64,000 bases of DNA from JAJXWB01 sp046349085 (GCA_046349085.1 JAXMDA010000002.1:372001-436000), one strand, 5' to 3'. Shown: positions 53,462 to 62,516, counted from the first letter of the stretch. Program-made: numbers and translations. The notes: generated by a model from the sequence alone, not told the origin.

Positions 53462-55552
53462 ATGAACGCCCCGACGCGAATCGAACGCCGCTATTCCACC
53501 TGTCCGCACGATTGCCCGTCGGTCTGCGCGCTGGACGTCGAGGTGCTGGGGCCCGACCGCATCGGCCGCATCCGCGGCGCCGAGGCGCAGAGCTACACGG
53601 CGGGCGTCGTCTGCGCCAAGGTCGCGCGCTACGCGCAGCGCGTCCATCATCCCGACCGGCTGACGCATCCGCTGAAGCGCGTCGGACCGAAGGGGTCCGC
53701 GCAATTCGCGCGCATCTCCTGGGACGAGGCGCTCGACACGATCGCGGCGAAATTCCTCGAGGCCGAGCAGCGCCACGGCGCCGAAAGCGTCTGGCCCTAT
53801 TATTACGCCGGCACCATGGGCCGCGTGATGCGCGACGGCCTCAACCGGCTCACCCACGCCAAGAAATATTCGCGCTTCTATTCGACCATCTGCGTCAATC
53901 TCGCCTGGCCCGGCTACATCGCCGGCACGGGCCGGCTCGCCGGTCCCGATCCCCGCGAGATGGCCAAGAGCGATTGCGTGGTCATCTGGGGGACGAATGC
54001 GGTGGCCACGCAGGTCAACGTCATGACGCACGCAACGCGCGCGCGAAAGGAGCGCGGGGCGAAGATCGTCGTCGTCGACGTCTATCGCAACGCGACGATG
54101 GCGCAGGCCGATCTAGCGCTCTGCCTGCGTCCCGGCACGGACGGCGCGCTCGCCTGCGCGGTGATGCACGTGCTGTTTCGCGAAGGATTCGCCGACCGCG
54201 AATTCATGGCGCAATACACCGATGTCCCCGATGAACTCGAGGCGCATCTGCAGACGCGCACGCCCGAATGGGCGTCCGCGATCACCGGGCTGCCGGTCGC
54301 CGAAATCGAGGAATTCGCGCGCCTCGTCGGCCGCACCAAGCGCACTTTCTTCCGCCTCGGCTACGGTTTTTCGCGCCAGCGCAACGGCGCGGCAAACATG
54401 CACGCGGCCTCGTGCATCGCCTCCGTCACCGGCGCCTGGGCCTATGAAGGCGGCGGCGCATTTCACAACAACGGCGCGATCTACAATCTCAAGCAGACGG
54501 TGGTGGAAGGCCAGGACGTCGTCGACCGTTCCGTGCGCGCGCTCGACCAATCGCGCATCGGCGCGGTCCTGACGGGCGAGGCGGACGCGCTGCATCACGG
54601 CCCGCCCGTGACCGCCATGCTGATCCAGAACACCAATCCCGCCTGCGTCGCGCCCGACCAGAACAAGGTGCTGCGCGGTTTTTCGCGCGACGATCTCTTC
54701 GTCGCCGTGCACGAGCAGTTCATGACCGATACGGCCAAGCTCGCCGACATCGTGCTGCCGGCGACCATGTTCCTCGAGCACGACGATTTCTATCCGGGCG
54801 GCGGCCATCAATATATCGGCTTCGGGCCGAAGCTGATCGATCCGCCCGGCGAATGCCGCTCCAATCACGACGTCATCTGCGCGCTGGCCAAGCGCGTCGG
54901 CGCAGAGCATCGCGGCTTCGACATGACCCCGCGCGAACTGATCGACCGCACGCTGAAAGATTCCGGCTGGGGCGGGCTGGAGGCGCTGGAAAAGGTCAAC
55001 TGGATCGACGCGCAGCCGCCGTTCGAGAAGGCCCATTATCGCGACGGCTTCCACTGGCCGGACAAGAAATTCCGCTTCAAGCCGGACTGGCCGCGCACGC
55101 CCTTTTCCAACAACGGCCCGCAGGGGCCGTGGCGCGACATGCCGCGCCTGCCGGACCACTGGGCCGTGACGGAAGAGGCGGACGAGGACCATCCGTTCCG
55201 CCTCGCCACCAGCCCGTCGCGCAATTTCCTCAACTCGTCCTTCACCGAGACGCCCGAATCCCTTGCGCGGGAAAAGCGGCCGGAAGTGATGATCCATCCC
55301 GACGACGCGCAGCAGCATGACATCGCCGACGGCGATCTCGTCATGCTCGGCAACGGGCGCGGCCAGGTCCGCCTGCACGCGCGGCTGTTCGACGGCGTCC
55401 AGCGCGGCGTGCTGGTGGCCGAGGGCGTCTGGCCCAATTCGAAATTCGTCGACGGCCACGGCGTCAACGTGCTCACCGGCGACGATGCGACCGCGCCTTT
55501 CGGCGGCGCGGCCTTCCACGACAATCGCGTCTGGCTGCACAAGAGCGATTGA
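53462..55552 (+). CDS. Molybdopterin oxidoreductase with N-terminal 4Fe-4S domain
   Basis: The 696-residue protein belongs to the DMSO reductase / formate dehydrogenase superfamily. Its 4Fe-4S ligands are Cys14, Cys18, Cys22 (CPHDCPSVC) and Cys51, followed by the Mo-bis-MGD domains (WGTNAVATQVN near 178, IQNTNPACVAPDQNKV, and the C-terminal molydop-binding part from about 575). The Mo ligand could not be assigned with certainty: the usual Cys/Sec position falls in a CVNLAWPGY-like segment. There is no Tat signal, so it should be cytoplasmic. No partner subunit is adjacent. The ATG at 53462 has AGGAG six bases upstream. Confidence 0.87.
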   Translation: MNAPTRIERRYSTCPHDCPSVCALDVEVLGPDRIGRIRGAEAQSYTAGVVCAKVARYAQRVHHPDRLTHPLKRVGPKGSAQFARISWDEALDTIAAKFLEAEQRHGAESVWPYYYAGTMGRVMRDGLNRLTHAKKYSRFYSTICVNLAWPGYIAGTGRLAGPDPREMAKSDCVVIWGTNAVATQVNVMTHATRARKERGAKIVVVDVYRNATMAQADLALCLRPGTDGALACAVMHVLFREGFADREFMAQYTDVPDELEAHLQTRTPEWASAITGLPVAEIEEFARLVGRTKRTFFRLGYGFSRQRNGAANMHAASCIASVTGAWAYEGGGAFHNNGAIYNLKQTVVEGQDVVDRSVRALDQSRIGAVLTGEADALHHGPPVTAMLIQNTNPACVAPDQNKVLRGFSRDDLFVAVHEQFMTDTAKLADIVLPATMFLEHDDFYPGGGHQYIGFGPKLIDPPGECRSNHDVICALAKRVGAEHRGFDMTPRELIDRTLKDSGWGGLEALEKVNWIDAQPPFEKAHYRDGFHWPDKKFRFKPDWPRTPFSNNGPQGPWRDMPRLPDHWAVTEEADEDHPFRLATSPSRNFLNSSFTETPESLAREKRPEVMIHPDDAQQHDIADGDLVMLGNGRGQVRLHARLFDGVQRGVLVAEGVWPNSKFVDGHGVNVLTGDDATAPFGGAAFHDNRVWLHKSD

Positions 55553-55562
55553 CGGACCGACC

Positions 55563-56132
55563 ATGAAGAAACGCCGCGTCAGACGGCCCGTGGAGCAGGG
55601 CGACATCGACGGCCTGTGCGCGATCTACGCCACGCTCAACGCCTGCAAGCTGATGTACGGCCAGAGCGAGAAGCAGGACGAGAAGCTGCTGGAAACCCTG
55701 TGCAAGGGGGTCGCCGACCTTTTCCCGAAGATCGTCTGGGAAGGCGCGGGCGTGCCGACGCTCTATCGCCTGTTCCGCATCGCCGACGAATGGGCGCGCA
55801 AGAAGCACAAGGCGCGCCTGCATTGGCGCGCGCCGTTGATGCGGGTGAAATTCGAAAGCGCCGAAGATTTTTTCGAACGATTGCGCGAAGGCCTCGCCGC
55901 GCACGCGGAAGGGCAGGCCGTCTGGATCGTCGGTCTCGGCGACCCCTGGCACCATTGGACCGTGATCGAGCGCATATCGGGCCGGCGGGTCTATTTCTTC
56001 GATTCCTGGGGCATGAAGCGCTATCGCTTCGACAGCTTCACGCTCGACAAGAACAAGGCCGGCGAAGGCAAGGGCAAGAAGATCATGATCGACACGCACC
56101 AGACGTTCCTGCTGCGCGTCGGGGAGATTTAG
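55563..56132 (+). CDS. Papain-like Cys-His-Asp protein of unknown function
   Basis: The 189-residue protein has Gln12 and Cys19 in EQGDIDGLCAIYATLNA, His131 in DPWHHWTVIE and Asp147 in VYFFDSWGM. This Gln-Cys-His-Asp order and spacing are those of papain-like or C39-like cysteine peptidases and transglutaminases. There is no signal peptide. The N-terminus is strongly basic (KKRRVRRPVEQ). It follows the molybdoenzyme stop by 10 bases on the same strand, so the two are probably co-transcribed. No family name was recognised, and whether it cleaves peptides or amides is unknown. Confidence 0.7.
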   Translation: MKKRRVRRPVEQGDIDGLCAIYATLNACKLMYGQSEKQDEKLLETLCKGVADLFPKIVWEGAGVPTLYRLFRIADEWARKKHKARLHWRAPLMRVKFESAEDFFERLREGLAAHAEGQAVWIVGLGDPWHHWTVIERISGRRVYFFDSWGMKRYRFDSFTLDKNKAGEGKGKKIMIDTHQTFLLRVGEI

Positions 56133-56184
56133 CGCGAGGCGGATTTTGTGAAGATGGCTTGATTCAAGCAGATTTCATCGCACC

Positions 56185-56547
56185 CTACGCGCTGACCAGA
56201 GCCTCGAGCGCGTCGAGAATCTGCGACCGGGAATACGGCTTCGCGATGATCCGGGCCATCGGCGCGAAGGCGTCGCCGCGAACCGATTCCGGTCGTCCCG
56301 TCACATAGGCGAAGGGAATGGCGCGACGGCGCAGCTCCTTCGCCGTGGCCGCGCTGGTCGCCTCGCAGAGATTGTAGTCGAGAAGGGCGGCGCCGGGCGG
56401 CGTCTCGTCGATCGCTTGGCGCGCCTTCTCGTTTTGCGACGCGACGGCGCAGATCGCATAGCCCGCCTCGCGCAGGATCATCTCCAGATCGAGCGCCTGG
56501 ATCGGATCGTCCTCGACAATAAGGACGGGAATGTCTGAATTGGCCAT
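56185..56547 (-). CDS. Single-domain response regulator receiver (first of two)
   Basis: The 120-residue protein is only a receiver domain, with acidic pocket VEDD (11-14), phospho-acceptor Asp57 in LLDYNL, a Thr at YVTGRPE and Lys in IIAKPYS. It has no output domain. The ATG at 56547 has GGAG six bases upstream. Similar receivers are phosphorylated by HWE-type histidine kinases in alphaproteobacteria. It is read after the Crp-like gene at 56657-57379, with a 109-base gap. Confidence 0.85.
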   Translation of the reverse strand: MANSDIPVLIVEDDPIQALDLEMILREAGYAICAVASQNEKARQAIDETPPGAALLDYNLCEATSAATAKELRRRAIPFAYVTGRPESVRGDAFAPMARIIAKPYSRSQILDALEALVSA

Positions 56548-56656
56548 GACGCGCTCCATCGAGCGTACAACCGCCGGCCGACGCCCGCGTTCCGGGAAAC
56601 AGGGCGGGTTTGATTAATATAGTTACAGATGTGTTAAGTATTGAACCGAGCCTCGA

Positions 56657-57379
56657 TCACGCCGGGCGGCGATGCGCCAGCCGGTAGGCCTGGTCGATCC
56701 CCGCCTGGCAGCCGCACGCGATCTTCTTCAGGCCGTCGGGATCGGCGATGACGATGCATTCCCGCGACGTCCTGATGAGGCCGTCGCGCTTGAGGGCGAT
56801 GATCGTCCTGTTGACGAAGCTTCTGCCGACGCTGAGGAGGGTCGCGAGGTCTTCCTGCCGCAGCGCGATTTCGGTCGAGCGCGCGTGGCTCGAAAGCTCC
56901 AGCAATCGTCGGCTGCAGCGTTGCGCGAGCGAGTGGCGGCTGTTGCACGCGTAATTGCGCAGCAGGCAATTCAGAAGGAACGCATGGTATCGCAGGACCG
57001 CGCCCCTGAACTCCTCAAGCTCTGCAAGGCTGGTGGAAAGCCATTCGCGGTCGATCGTCAGAAAATGCCCGGACACCATCACCTTCGCGGCATGAAGGCT
57101 GAATTGCGAGGCAGACAGCGTCGGGCCGAACAGGCCGTTCGAGCCGATCGTGCCCACGGTGACGCGATCGCCGCCGCCGATGGTGACGCTGAGCGCGATC
57201 ATCGACTGGCCGAGCGGCATCCAGATGCGCGCCGGCGCCGCCCATTCGTCGACCAGCTCCGTTCCGCGCTTCAGCTCTTCCCGCGTCGAGCGCGCGGCGA
57301 TCTTCTGCAATTCCGCCGGGCCGACCTGCTTCAGCACGTCGTTCGAGAAGGCATCGAATGTCGACAAAGGGACCGTCAT
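56657..57379 (-). CDS. Crp/Fnr-like transcriptional regulator (first of two)
   Basis: The 240-residue protein has an N-terminal cyclic-nucleotide-binding-like domain (about 10-140), a dimerisation helix with YACNSRHSLAQRCSRRLL, and a C-terminal winged helix (LRQEDLATLLSVGRSFVNRTIIALKRDG). It lacks the FNR cysteine set. It is similar in layout and motifs to the protein at 57965-58720, so the two are paralogues. The ATG at 57379 is the family-like start. It is divergent from a second receiver gene 123 bases away. Confidence 0.85.
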   Translation of the reverse strand: MTVPLSTFDAFSNDVLKQVGPAELQKIAARSTREELKRGTELVDEWAAPARIWMPLGQSMIALSVTIGGGDRVTVGTIGSNGLFGPTLSASQFSLHAAKVMVSGHFLTIDREWLSTSLAELEEFRGAVLRYHAFLLNCLLRNYACNSRHSLAQRCSRRLLELSSHARSTEIALRQEDLATLLSVGRSFVNRTIIALKRDGLIRTSRECIVIADPDGLKKIACGCQAGIDQAYRLAHRRPA

Positions 57380-57502
57380 GGGGACCGCTGTGTTCAATAC
57401 TGGACAGACACGACCGTGCGCTCCCAGTACACTGATGACAGCGTGGAAACCCGCCGCGAAGCGCCTCGTTCCCGGCGCAAGTCTGGAGTGCGCAGGTCTG
57501 GC

Positions 57503-57892
57503 ATGGATGACCGGAACGTTCAGTTGCCGCTTAAGGGCAAGGCCGTGCTCGTCTGCGAGGATTCCGCAATCATCGCGCTGGATTGCGAAGCGCTTCTCAT
57601 CAGTCTCGGCGCAAGCGTCGTCCACATCGCCGCAACGATTTCGCAGGCGCGCGCGCTCATCGACGCGCACATCGATCTGGCGCTCCTCGATTTGAACCTG
57701 AATGGGAACAGCGCGCTGCCACTTGCGGATGATCTGCGCGCCCGGGGCGTCCCGCTGATATTCGTCTCCGGCTATACCGACATTCTGCAGACGGCCGAAC
57801 GCTTCGCGACCGCGCAAGCAATCGCCAAACCTTATTCCGTGAAGGATCTGGCGGACGCCTGTCGCAAGGCGCTCGCAGGCGCCGACCGGTGA
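57503..57892 (+). CDS. Single-domain response regulator receiver (second of two)
   Basis: The 129-residue protein is a lone receiver domain, with VCEDS near 17-21, Asp63 in LLDLNLNG, Ser in FVSGYTD and Lys in AIAKPYS. It aligns over its full length with the receiver at 56185-56547, with KPYS and LLD.NL kept in both. It lies 72 bases before the second Crp-like gene on the same strand. No histidine kinase is encoded in the window. Confidence 0.83.
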   Translation: MDDRNVQLPLKGKAVLVCEDSAIIALDCEALLISLGASVVHIAATISQARALIDAHIDLALLDLNLNGNSALPLADDLRARGVPLIFVSGYTDILQTAERFATAQAIAKPYSVKDLADACRKALAGADR

Positions 57893-57964
57893 GCGCCCGC
57901 AGAGGTCGCGGAACGGGATTGCGGGTCGCATTGACTGCAATGCGCGCGTTTGCGACCGTCCGGC

Positions 57965-58720
57965 ATGCGTGAAACCGCAAGGGCGAACCCGAAGGCTGCA
58001 CGGACGGGCAATAATCTTCTGGCGGCGTTGACGCCGGACGATTTCCAGCTTCTCACGCCGTTTCTGGAAGAAAAGAAACTCGAGACAGGCTTCACGCTGT
58101 TCGAGCCCGGCGACATCATCGAGAACGCCTGGTTCCCCTGCGACGAGGCGCTGGTCTCCTATCGCGTGTCTTTCGCCGATGGTCGCCTGGTCGAAGTGGC
58201 GCTGGTCGGTCGCGAAGGCGCGGTCGGGGGCATCGTCTCGAATGGCCGGCTCCCGGCTTTTTCGAGGGCGATCGCGCAGAACGGCGGAAGGTTTCTGCGC
58301 GTCGGCCTGCGCGATCTCGACACGCTGAAGGGTCGTGCGCCCGGACTGAGAAACATGTTCAGCCGCTATGCGGATTGCCTGATGGCGCAGGTCTATCAGG
58401 CCACCGCCTGCAACGCCGCGCATTCGGTCGAGGCCCGATGCGCCAAGTGGATGCTGGCGACGATCGATCGAACCGGCTCGAAAACGCTGGTGCTGACGCA
58501 CGAGGACCTGGCGGTCCTTCTTGGCGTCGGGCGCAGCTACGCAAGCCGGATTCTGCTCGGCATGAAGTCCGACGGCGTGGTGCAGCTTTCGCGCGGCAGG
58601 ATCACGGTCGACGACTGCGAGGCGCTCGAGGCGATTGCATGCGATTGCGACTCGCTGGTGCGGGCGCATTTCGAGACGGTCCTGGCGGGCATCTATCCCG
58701 ACAGCGCAAGGCGCGAATGA
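57965..58720 (+). CDS. Crp/Fnr-like transcriptional regulator (second of two)
   Basis: The 251-residue protein has a cyclic-nucleotide-binding-like domain (about 20-150), the helix ACNAAHSVEARCAKWML and a winged helix LTHEDLAVLLGVGRSYASRILLGMK. These match the first Crp-like protein of the pair. Its effector is unknown, and arginine and serine residues of a true cAMP pocket are not evident. The ATG at 57965 was preferred to a TTG five codons earlier. It converges on the DUF2270 gene. Confidence 0.85.
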   Translation: MRETARANPKAARTGNNLLAALTPDDFQLLTPFLEEKKLETGFTLFEPGDIIENAWFPCDEALVSYRVSFADGRLVEVALVGREGAVGGIVSNGRLPAFSRAIAQNGGRFLRVGLRDLDTLKGRAPGLRNMFSRYADCLMAQVYQATACNAAHSVEARCAKWMLATIDRTGSKTLVLTHEDLAVLLGVGRSYASRILLGMKSDGVVQLSRGRITVDDCEALEAIACDCDSLVRAHFETVLAGIYPDSARRE

Positions 58721-58736
58721 AAATCGCGCCGACCGC

Positions 58737-59417
58737 TCAGCCCATCGCGACCTTCTTGCCCTTGTCGCCGTGCCGGGCGCGGTCCTGCGCCAGCGACCAC
58801 AGCGCAAAGGCGAGCCAGCCGCCGTTGTAGACGACGCCGGCGGACAGCACCGCCCAACCGGGAATGGGGCCAATCGCGGCGCGCGCCACGACTTCGCCGA
58901 AACTCGCCGCCGGCGTCGGATGGATAATGATCTTGCCGAGATAGGCCGCGGTCTGGATGGCGAGAATCCACGCGTAATTGCGCCGCAGCCGCCGCCCCAT
59001 CGCCTGCGACAGCGTGATGTGATGGCGCGGATGCGTGTAGTCCTTCGCCAGCACGTCCCGCCAGAAGGCGGGCGCCTCCTCGCCGCGCAGCATGGGCGCG
59101 TAGAAATGCGTCTCCATCCAGCGCGCGCGGGCGCGCCAGACGTTGAAATAGCGGTAGCGCCGCGCCTCGAAATTCAGGAACACCGCAACCAGCAGTCCGA
59201 CGAGGATCAGCGGCAGCGGCGAAGCCTCGGGCGAGGAGAAGGACGAGGACAGCGCAATGCCCATGGTGACGATCGACCAGTTGGTCGTGTTGTCGAGCCG
59301 CGTGCGCCAGATGGTCGATCGGTAGACCTCGCCGCGATAGAGATGCGCCATCGCGCCCATCTCCGCCGAATCGAAGGCGCGGCGGGGTTCGCCGTCCGGC
59401 TCCAGCGCAAGCGACAT
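58737..59417 (-). CDS. DUF2270 family membrane protein
   Basis: The 226-residue protein has the DUF2270 signature AEMGAMAHLYRGEVYRSTIW (18-37), two hydrophobic hairpins (about 44-80, and two near the C-terminus) and a basic end. The function is unknown. It lies 84 bases after purN on the same strand, with a hairpin in the gap. Confidence 0.85.
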   Translation of the reverse strand: MSLALEPDGEPRRAFDSAEMGAMAHLYRGEVYRSTIWRTRLDNTTNWSIVTMGIALSSSFSSPEASPLPLILVGLLVAVFLNFEARRYRYFNVWRARARWMETHFYAPMLRGEEAPAFWRDVLAKDYTHPRHHITLSQAMGRRLRRNYAWILAIQTAAYLGKIIIHPTPAASFGEVVARAAIGPIPGWAVLSAGVVYNGGWLAFALWSLAQDRARHGDKGKKVAMG

Positions 59418-59455
59418 GTCTTTCCTCCGGGCGATGCGATCTTTGTCGCATGTCG

Positions 59456-59474
59456 CGTCCTAGAGACTAGGACG
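59456..59474. other. 8-bp inverted repeat between purN and the DUF2270 gene
   Basis: CGTCCTAG (59456-59463) pairs perfectly with CTAGGACG (59467-59474) around AGA. There is no U-tract on the minus strand. CTAG is generally a rare tetranucleotide in such genomes, so two copies in a stem stand out. It may be a processing or regulatory hairpin. Confidence 0.4.
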
Positions 59475-59501
59475 ATGCGCGGGCGCCGGCCAGATGCCGC
59501 G

Positions 59502-60113
59502 TCAGGCTTTGGCGAGAACGCGATTGCCCGCTATCCGCAGCCTGCCGGCGGCGAGCAGCGCCAGCGCCTGCGGATAGATGCGGTGTTCTTCCTTCAGCAC
59601 CCGCGCGGCGAGCGTCGCGGCGTCGTCGGCGTCCTCGACCGGCACGGCCGCCTGCAGGATGATCGGGCCGGCGTCCATCTCGGGCACGACGAAATGCACG
59701 GTGCAGCCGTGCACCTTCACGCCGTCGTCCAGCGCGCGCTCGTGCGTGTGCAGCCCGCGATAGGACGGCAGGAGGGCAGGGTGGATGTTGAGCATCCGTC
59801 CCGCCCATTGGCCGACGAACCACGGCGTCAGCACGCGCATGAAGCCGGCGAGGCAGACGATGTCGATGGCGTTTTCTTCCAGCACGGCCTGCATCGCGCG
59901 CTCGAACGCCTCGCGATCCTTGCCATAGGCCCGGTGGTCCACCGTCGCCACGCGAATGCCGCGGGAAGCGGCCCAGTCGAGCCCTGCGGCGTCGGGGCGG
60001 TTCGATAGGACCAGCGCGACCTCGGCCGGAAAGCCGGGCGCGGCGGCGGCTTCGACCAGCGCCATCATGTTGGAGCCGCGCCCCGAGATCAGGATGGCGA
60101 CGCGCTTCTTCAT
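59502..60113 (-). CDS. purN: Phosphoribosylglycinamide formyltransferase
   Basis: PurN adds the formyl group to GAR in purine synthesis, using 10-formyl-tetrahydrofolate. The 203-residue protein has VAILISGRGSNMMAL near the start, the catalytic region NIHPALLPSYRGLHTHERAL with Asn-His, and CTVHFVVPEMDAGPIILQ. The ATG at 60113 is the family start. purM lies upstream with a repeat in the 136-base gap. Confidence 0.96.
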   Translation of the reverse strand: MKKRVAILISGRGSNMMALVEAAAAPGFPAEVALVLSNRPDAAGLDWAASRGIRVATVDHRAYGKDREAFERAMQAVLEENAIDIVCLAGFMRVLTPWFVGQWAGRMLNIHPALLPSYRGLHTHERALDDGVKVHGCTVHFVVPEMDAGPIILQAAVPVEDADDAATLAARVLKEEHRIYPQALALLAAGRLRIAGNRVLAKA

Positions 60114-60145
60114 GCTCCAGCCCCGCCTTGGCTGACCGCCGCGAA

Positions 60146-60240
60146 CGCCATCCCCGCGAAAGCGGGGATCCAGCAAGCCGGATCGCAGATATTGCCCTGG
60201 ATTCCCGATCGCCCGGCTGCGCCGACTGTCGGGAATGACG
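60146..60240. repeat. Family D palindromic repeat between purM and purN
   Basis: The element starts CCATCCCCGCGAAAGCGGGG, continues GATCCAGCAAGCC, and closes with CTGGATTCCCGATCGCCCGG and a GGGAATGACG end. It holds its own small hairpin, CCCCGC/GCGGGG. It is the CCCCGCGAAAGCGGGGATCC-type repeat frequent in alphaproteobacterial genomes. Confidence 0.7.
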
Positions 60241-60249
60241 TTGCCGCTC

Positions 60250-61317
60250 TCACAGCTTCAGCGCCCCGCGCGTCGTCACCCGCGCCTCGCCCTCGGCCTC
60301 GACCACTTCGCCGATGCGGATCGGCGCGAGGCCGGCGTCGGCCAGCGCCTTCTCGCCCTCCGCCGCGCGCGCAGCGGCGACGACGACGACCATGCCGATC
60401 CCGCAATTGAAGGTGCGCAGCATCTCTTTCTCCGCCACGCCGCCTTCGCGCGCCAGCCAGCCGAACACGGGCGGCGCGGGAATGCTGGAGAGATCGAGGG
60501 CGACGCCGAGGCCCTTCGGCAGCACGCGCGGAATGTTCTCGGGAAAGCCGCCGCCGGTGATGTGGGCCAGCGCGCGGATCGCATCCGTCGCCTTCAGCGC
60601 GGCGAGCAGCGGCTTCACGTAGATTTTCGTCGGGACGAGCAGGGCCTGCGCCAGCGTCTGGCCCGCTGCAAACGGCGCGGGCGCGTCCCAGGCGAGGCCC
60701 GTGCGCTCGACGATCCGGCGCACGAGCGAGAATCCGTTGGAATGGACGCCCGACGAGGGCAGGCCGAACAGCGCGTCGCCCTTCGCCACCGAGCGCGGCA
60801 GCAACGCGCCGCGTTCGGCCGCGCCCACCGCAAAGCCCGCCAGATCGTAGTCGCCACGGGCGTAAAGCCCCGGCATTTCCGCCGTCTCGCCGCCGATCAG
60901 CGCGCAGCCGGCGTCGACGCAGCCCGCCGCAATGCCCCTGACCACGGCCGCGCCTTCGTGAGGGTCGAGTTTCCCGGTAGCGTAGTAATCCAGAAAGAAC
61001 AGGGGTTCCGCGCCCTGCACCACGAGATCGTTGACGCACATGGCGACGAGATCGACGCCGACCGTATCGTGGATGCCGCTCTCGATCGCGATCTTGACCT
61101 TGGTGCCGACGCCGTCGTTGGCCGCGACCAGCACCGGATCGGCAAAGCCGGCCGCCTTCAGGTCGAACAGGCCGCCGAAGCCGCCGATCTCGCCGTCCGC
61201 GCCCGCGCGCCGGGTGGAGCGCACATGCGGCTTGATGAGCTCGACCATGCGCGTTCCTGCGTCGATATCGACGCCGGCCTGCGCGTAGGTGAGGCCGTCC
61301 TTCGGCTTGTCCTGCAT
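60250..61317 (-). CDS. purM: Phosphoribosylformylglycinamidine cyclo-ligase
   Basis: PurM closes the imidazole ring to give AIR. The 355-residue protein has LTYAQAGVDIDAG near residue 9, DGVGTKVKIA, the signature VGVDLVAMCVNDLVVQGAEP and IGGETAEMPGLY. The ATG at 61317 (MQDKPKDG) is the family start; the frame is open 17 more codons. It is followed by purN, as usual. Confidence 0.96.
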   Translation of the reverse strand: MQDKPKDGLTYAQAGVDIDAGTRMVELIKPHVRSTRRAGADGEIGGFGGLFDLKAAGFADPVLVAANDGVGTKVKIAIESGIHDTVGVDLVAMCVNDLVVQGAEPLFFLDYYATGKLDPHEGAAVVRGIAAGCVDAGCALIGGETAEMPGLYARGDYDLAGFAVGAAERGALLPRSVAKGDALFGLPSSGVHSNGFSLVRRIVERTGLAWDAPAPFAAGQTLAQALLVPTKIYVKPLLAALKATDAIRALAHITGGGFPENIPRVLPKGLGVALDLSSIPAPPVFGWLAREGGVAEKEMLRTFNCGIGMVVVVAAARAAEGEKALADAGLAPIRIGEVVEAEGEARVTTRGALKL

Positions 61318-61466
61318 GGCTGTCCCCGGGTTTGCGGCGGGATTATCGGGTCGCAGCCGCGCTGGCAAGGCGCGCGCCGGCCTATCAACCGTTTCGCGCG
61401 ACGCGTGAAGCCGCGCACAGGCGCGAGGCGCGGGACGCGCGTATGAAGATGGGGAGGAGAATCGCC

Positions 61467-62516
61467 ATGTTGCGCACCTTGAGCCTGTGTCTGGCCCTGA
61501 CCTTCGGCGCCGCCGCCGCCGCGCAGGACTGCGACTACCGGCGCCCGCCGCAATCCGCCGAGATGAAAAAGGCCGAGGAGATGCGGAAGGCCGAGGCCAG
61601 CCCCTTCGCGATTCTCATGCTGATGCGATCGATCACCGAGAAGGAGCCCCGCAATGCGCTGGCGTGGCAATGGCGCGGCCAGGCCGAAGCCGCCGGCGGC
61701 GATTTCGGCGTCGCCCTGGAATCCGTGACGAAAGCCATCGAGATCGATCCCTGCGACCCCTACGCTCGCGTCATGCGCGCCGGTCTCGCGGAAAAGACCG
61801 GCCAGCTACGCGTCGCATACGAGGATTATTCGGCAATTCTCGCGCGCCATCAGAACAACCCGGTCGCGCTGCGGTTGCGCGGCGACCTTCTGTTCAACGT
61901 CGCGGAATTTTCCGCCGCTCTGGTCGATTACGACGCCGCGGTCGCCGCCGGCTCGGAGGATGTCGACCTTCTGCTCAACCGCGGCGGACTCATGCAGGAG
62001 TTCGGCCGCTTCAAGGACGCCATCGCCGACTACGACAAGATTCTCGCGCGCGAAAAGGAGAATGTGGAGGCGCTCGTCGCCCGCGGCTATTCCGAGTTCT
62101 TCCTTGCCGATTTCGCCGCCGCCGAGCCGGACCTCGCGGCGGGCGCGACGCTGAATCCCAATGCCGCAGCCTGGACGTTTCTGGCCCGCGCGCGCCTCGG
62201 CAAGGCCGACGCCGCCCGGCTGTTTGTCGAGGATACGAAAAAACTGCAGCGCGCGGACTGGATCAGCACGGTCGCGCGCATGTTCGAGCTGGGCGCCGCC
62301 GACGACCTGTTGCTTCAGACCGCCGGCGACGACGACGAGCGCCGCTGCAACATTTATTTCTATCTCGGCGAACTGGCGCTCGCCAAAGCCGACCGCGCGC
62401 GGGCGAAAGGTCTGTTCGAGAAGGGCGCCGACGCCTGCCCGAAGGACCCGACCCGCACCAACGGCTCGCTGCGCGAATACGTGGCGCTGACCGAGGAACT
62501 CAAGCGCATGAAATAA
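61467..62516 (+). CDS. Exported TPR-repeat protein
   Basis: The 349-residue protein has a signal peptide (about 1-20, LALTFGAAAAAQ) and about five tetratricopeptide repeats between residues 45 and 330, for example ALAWQWRGQAEAAGGDFGVA and VDLLLNRGGLMQEFGRFKDA. Several cysteines (DCDYRRP, DPCDPY, RRCNIYF, DACPKDP) could form disulfides in the periplasm. It probably serves as a protein-binding scaffold, with no partner known. GGGGAGGAG lies ahead of the ATG at 61467. It is divergent from purM. Confidence 0.83.
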   Translation: MLRTLSLCLALTFGAAAAAQDCDYRRPPQSAEMKKAEEMRKAEASPFAILMLMRSITEKEPRNALAWQWRGQAEAAGGDFGVALESVTKAIEIDPCDPYARVMRAGLAEKTGQLRVAYEDYSAILARHQNNPVALRLRGDLLFNVAEFSAALVDYDAAVAAGSEDVDLLLNRGGLMQEFGRFKDAIADYDKILAREKENVEALVARGYSEFFLADFAAAEPDLAAGATLNPNAAAWTFLARARLGKADAARLFVEDTKKLQRADWISTVARMFELGAADDLLLQTAGDDDERRCNIYFYLGELALAKADRARAKGLFEKGADACPKDPTRTNGSLREYVALTEELKRMK

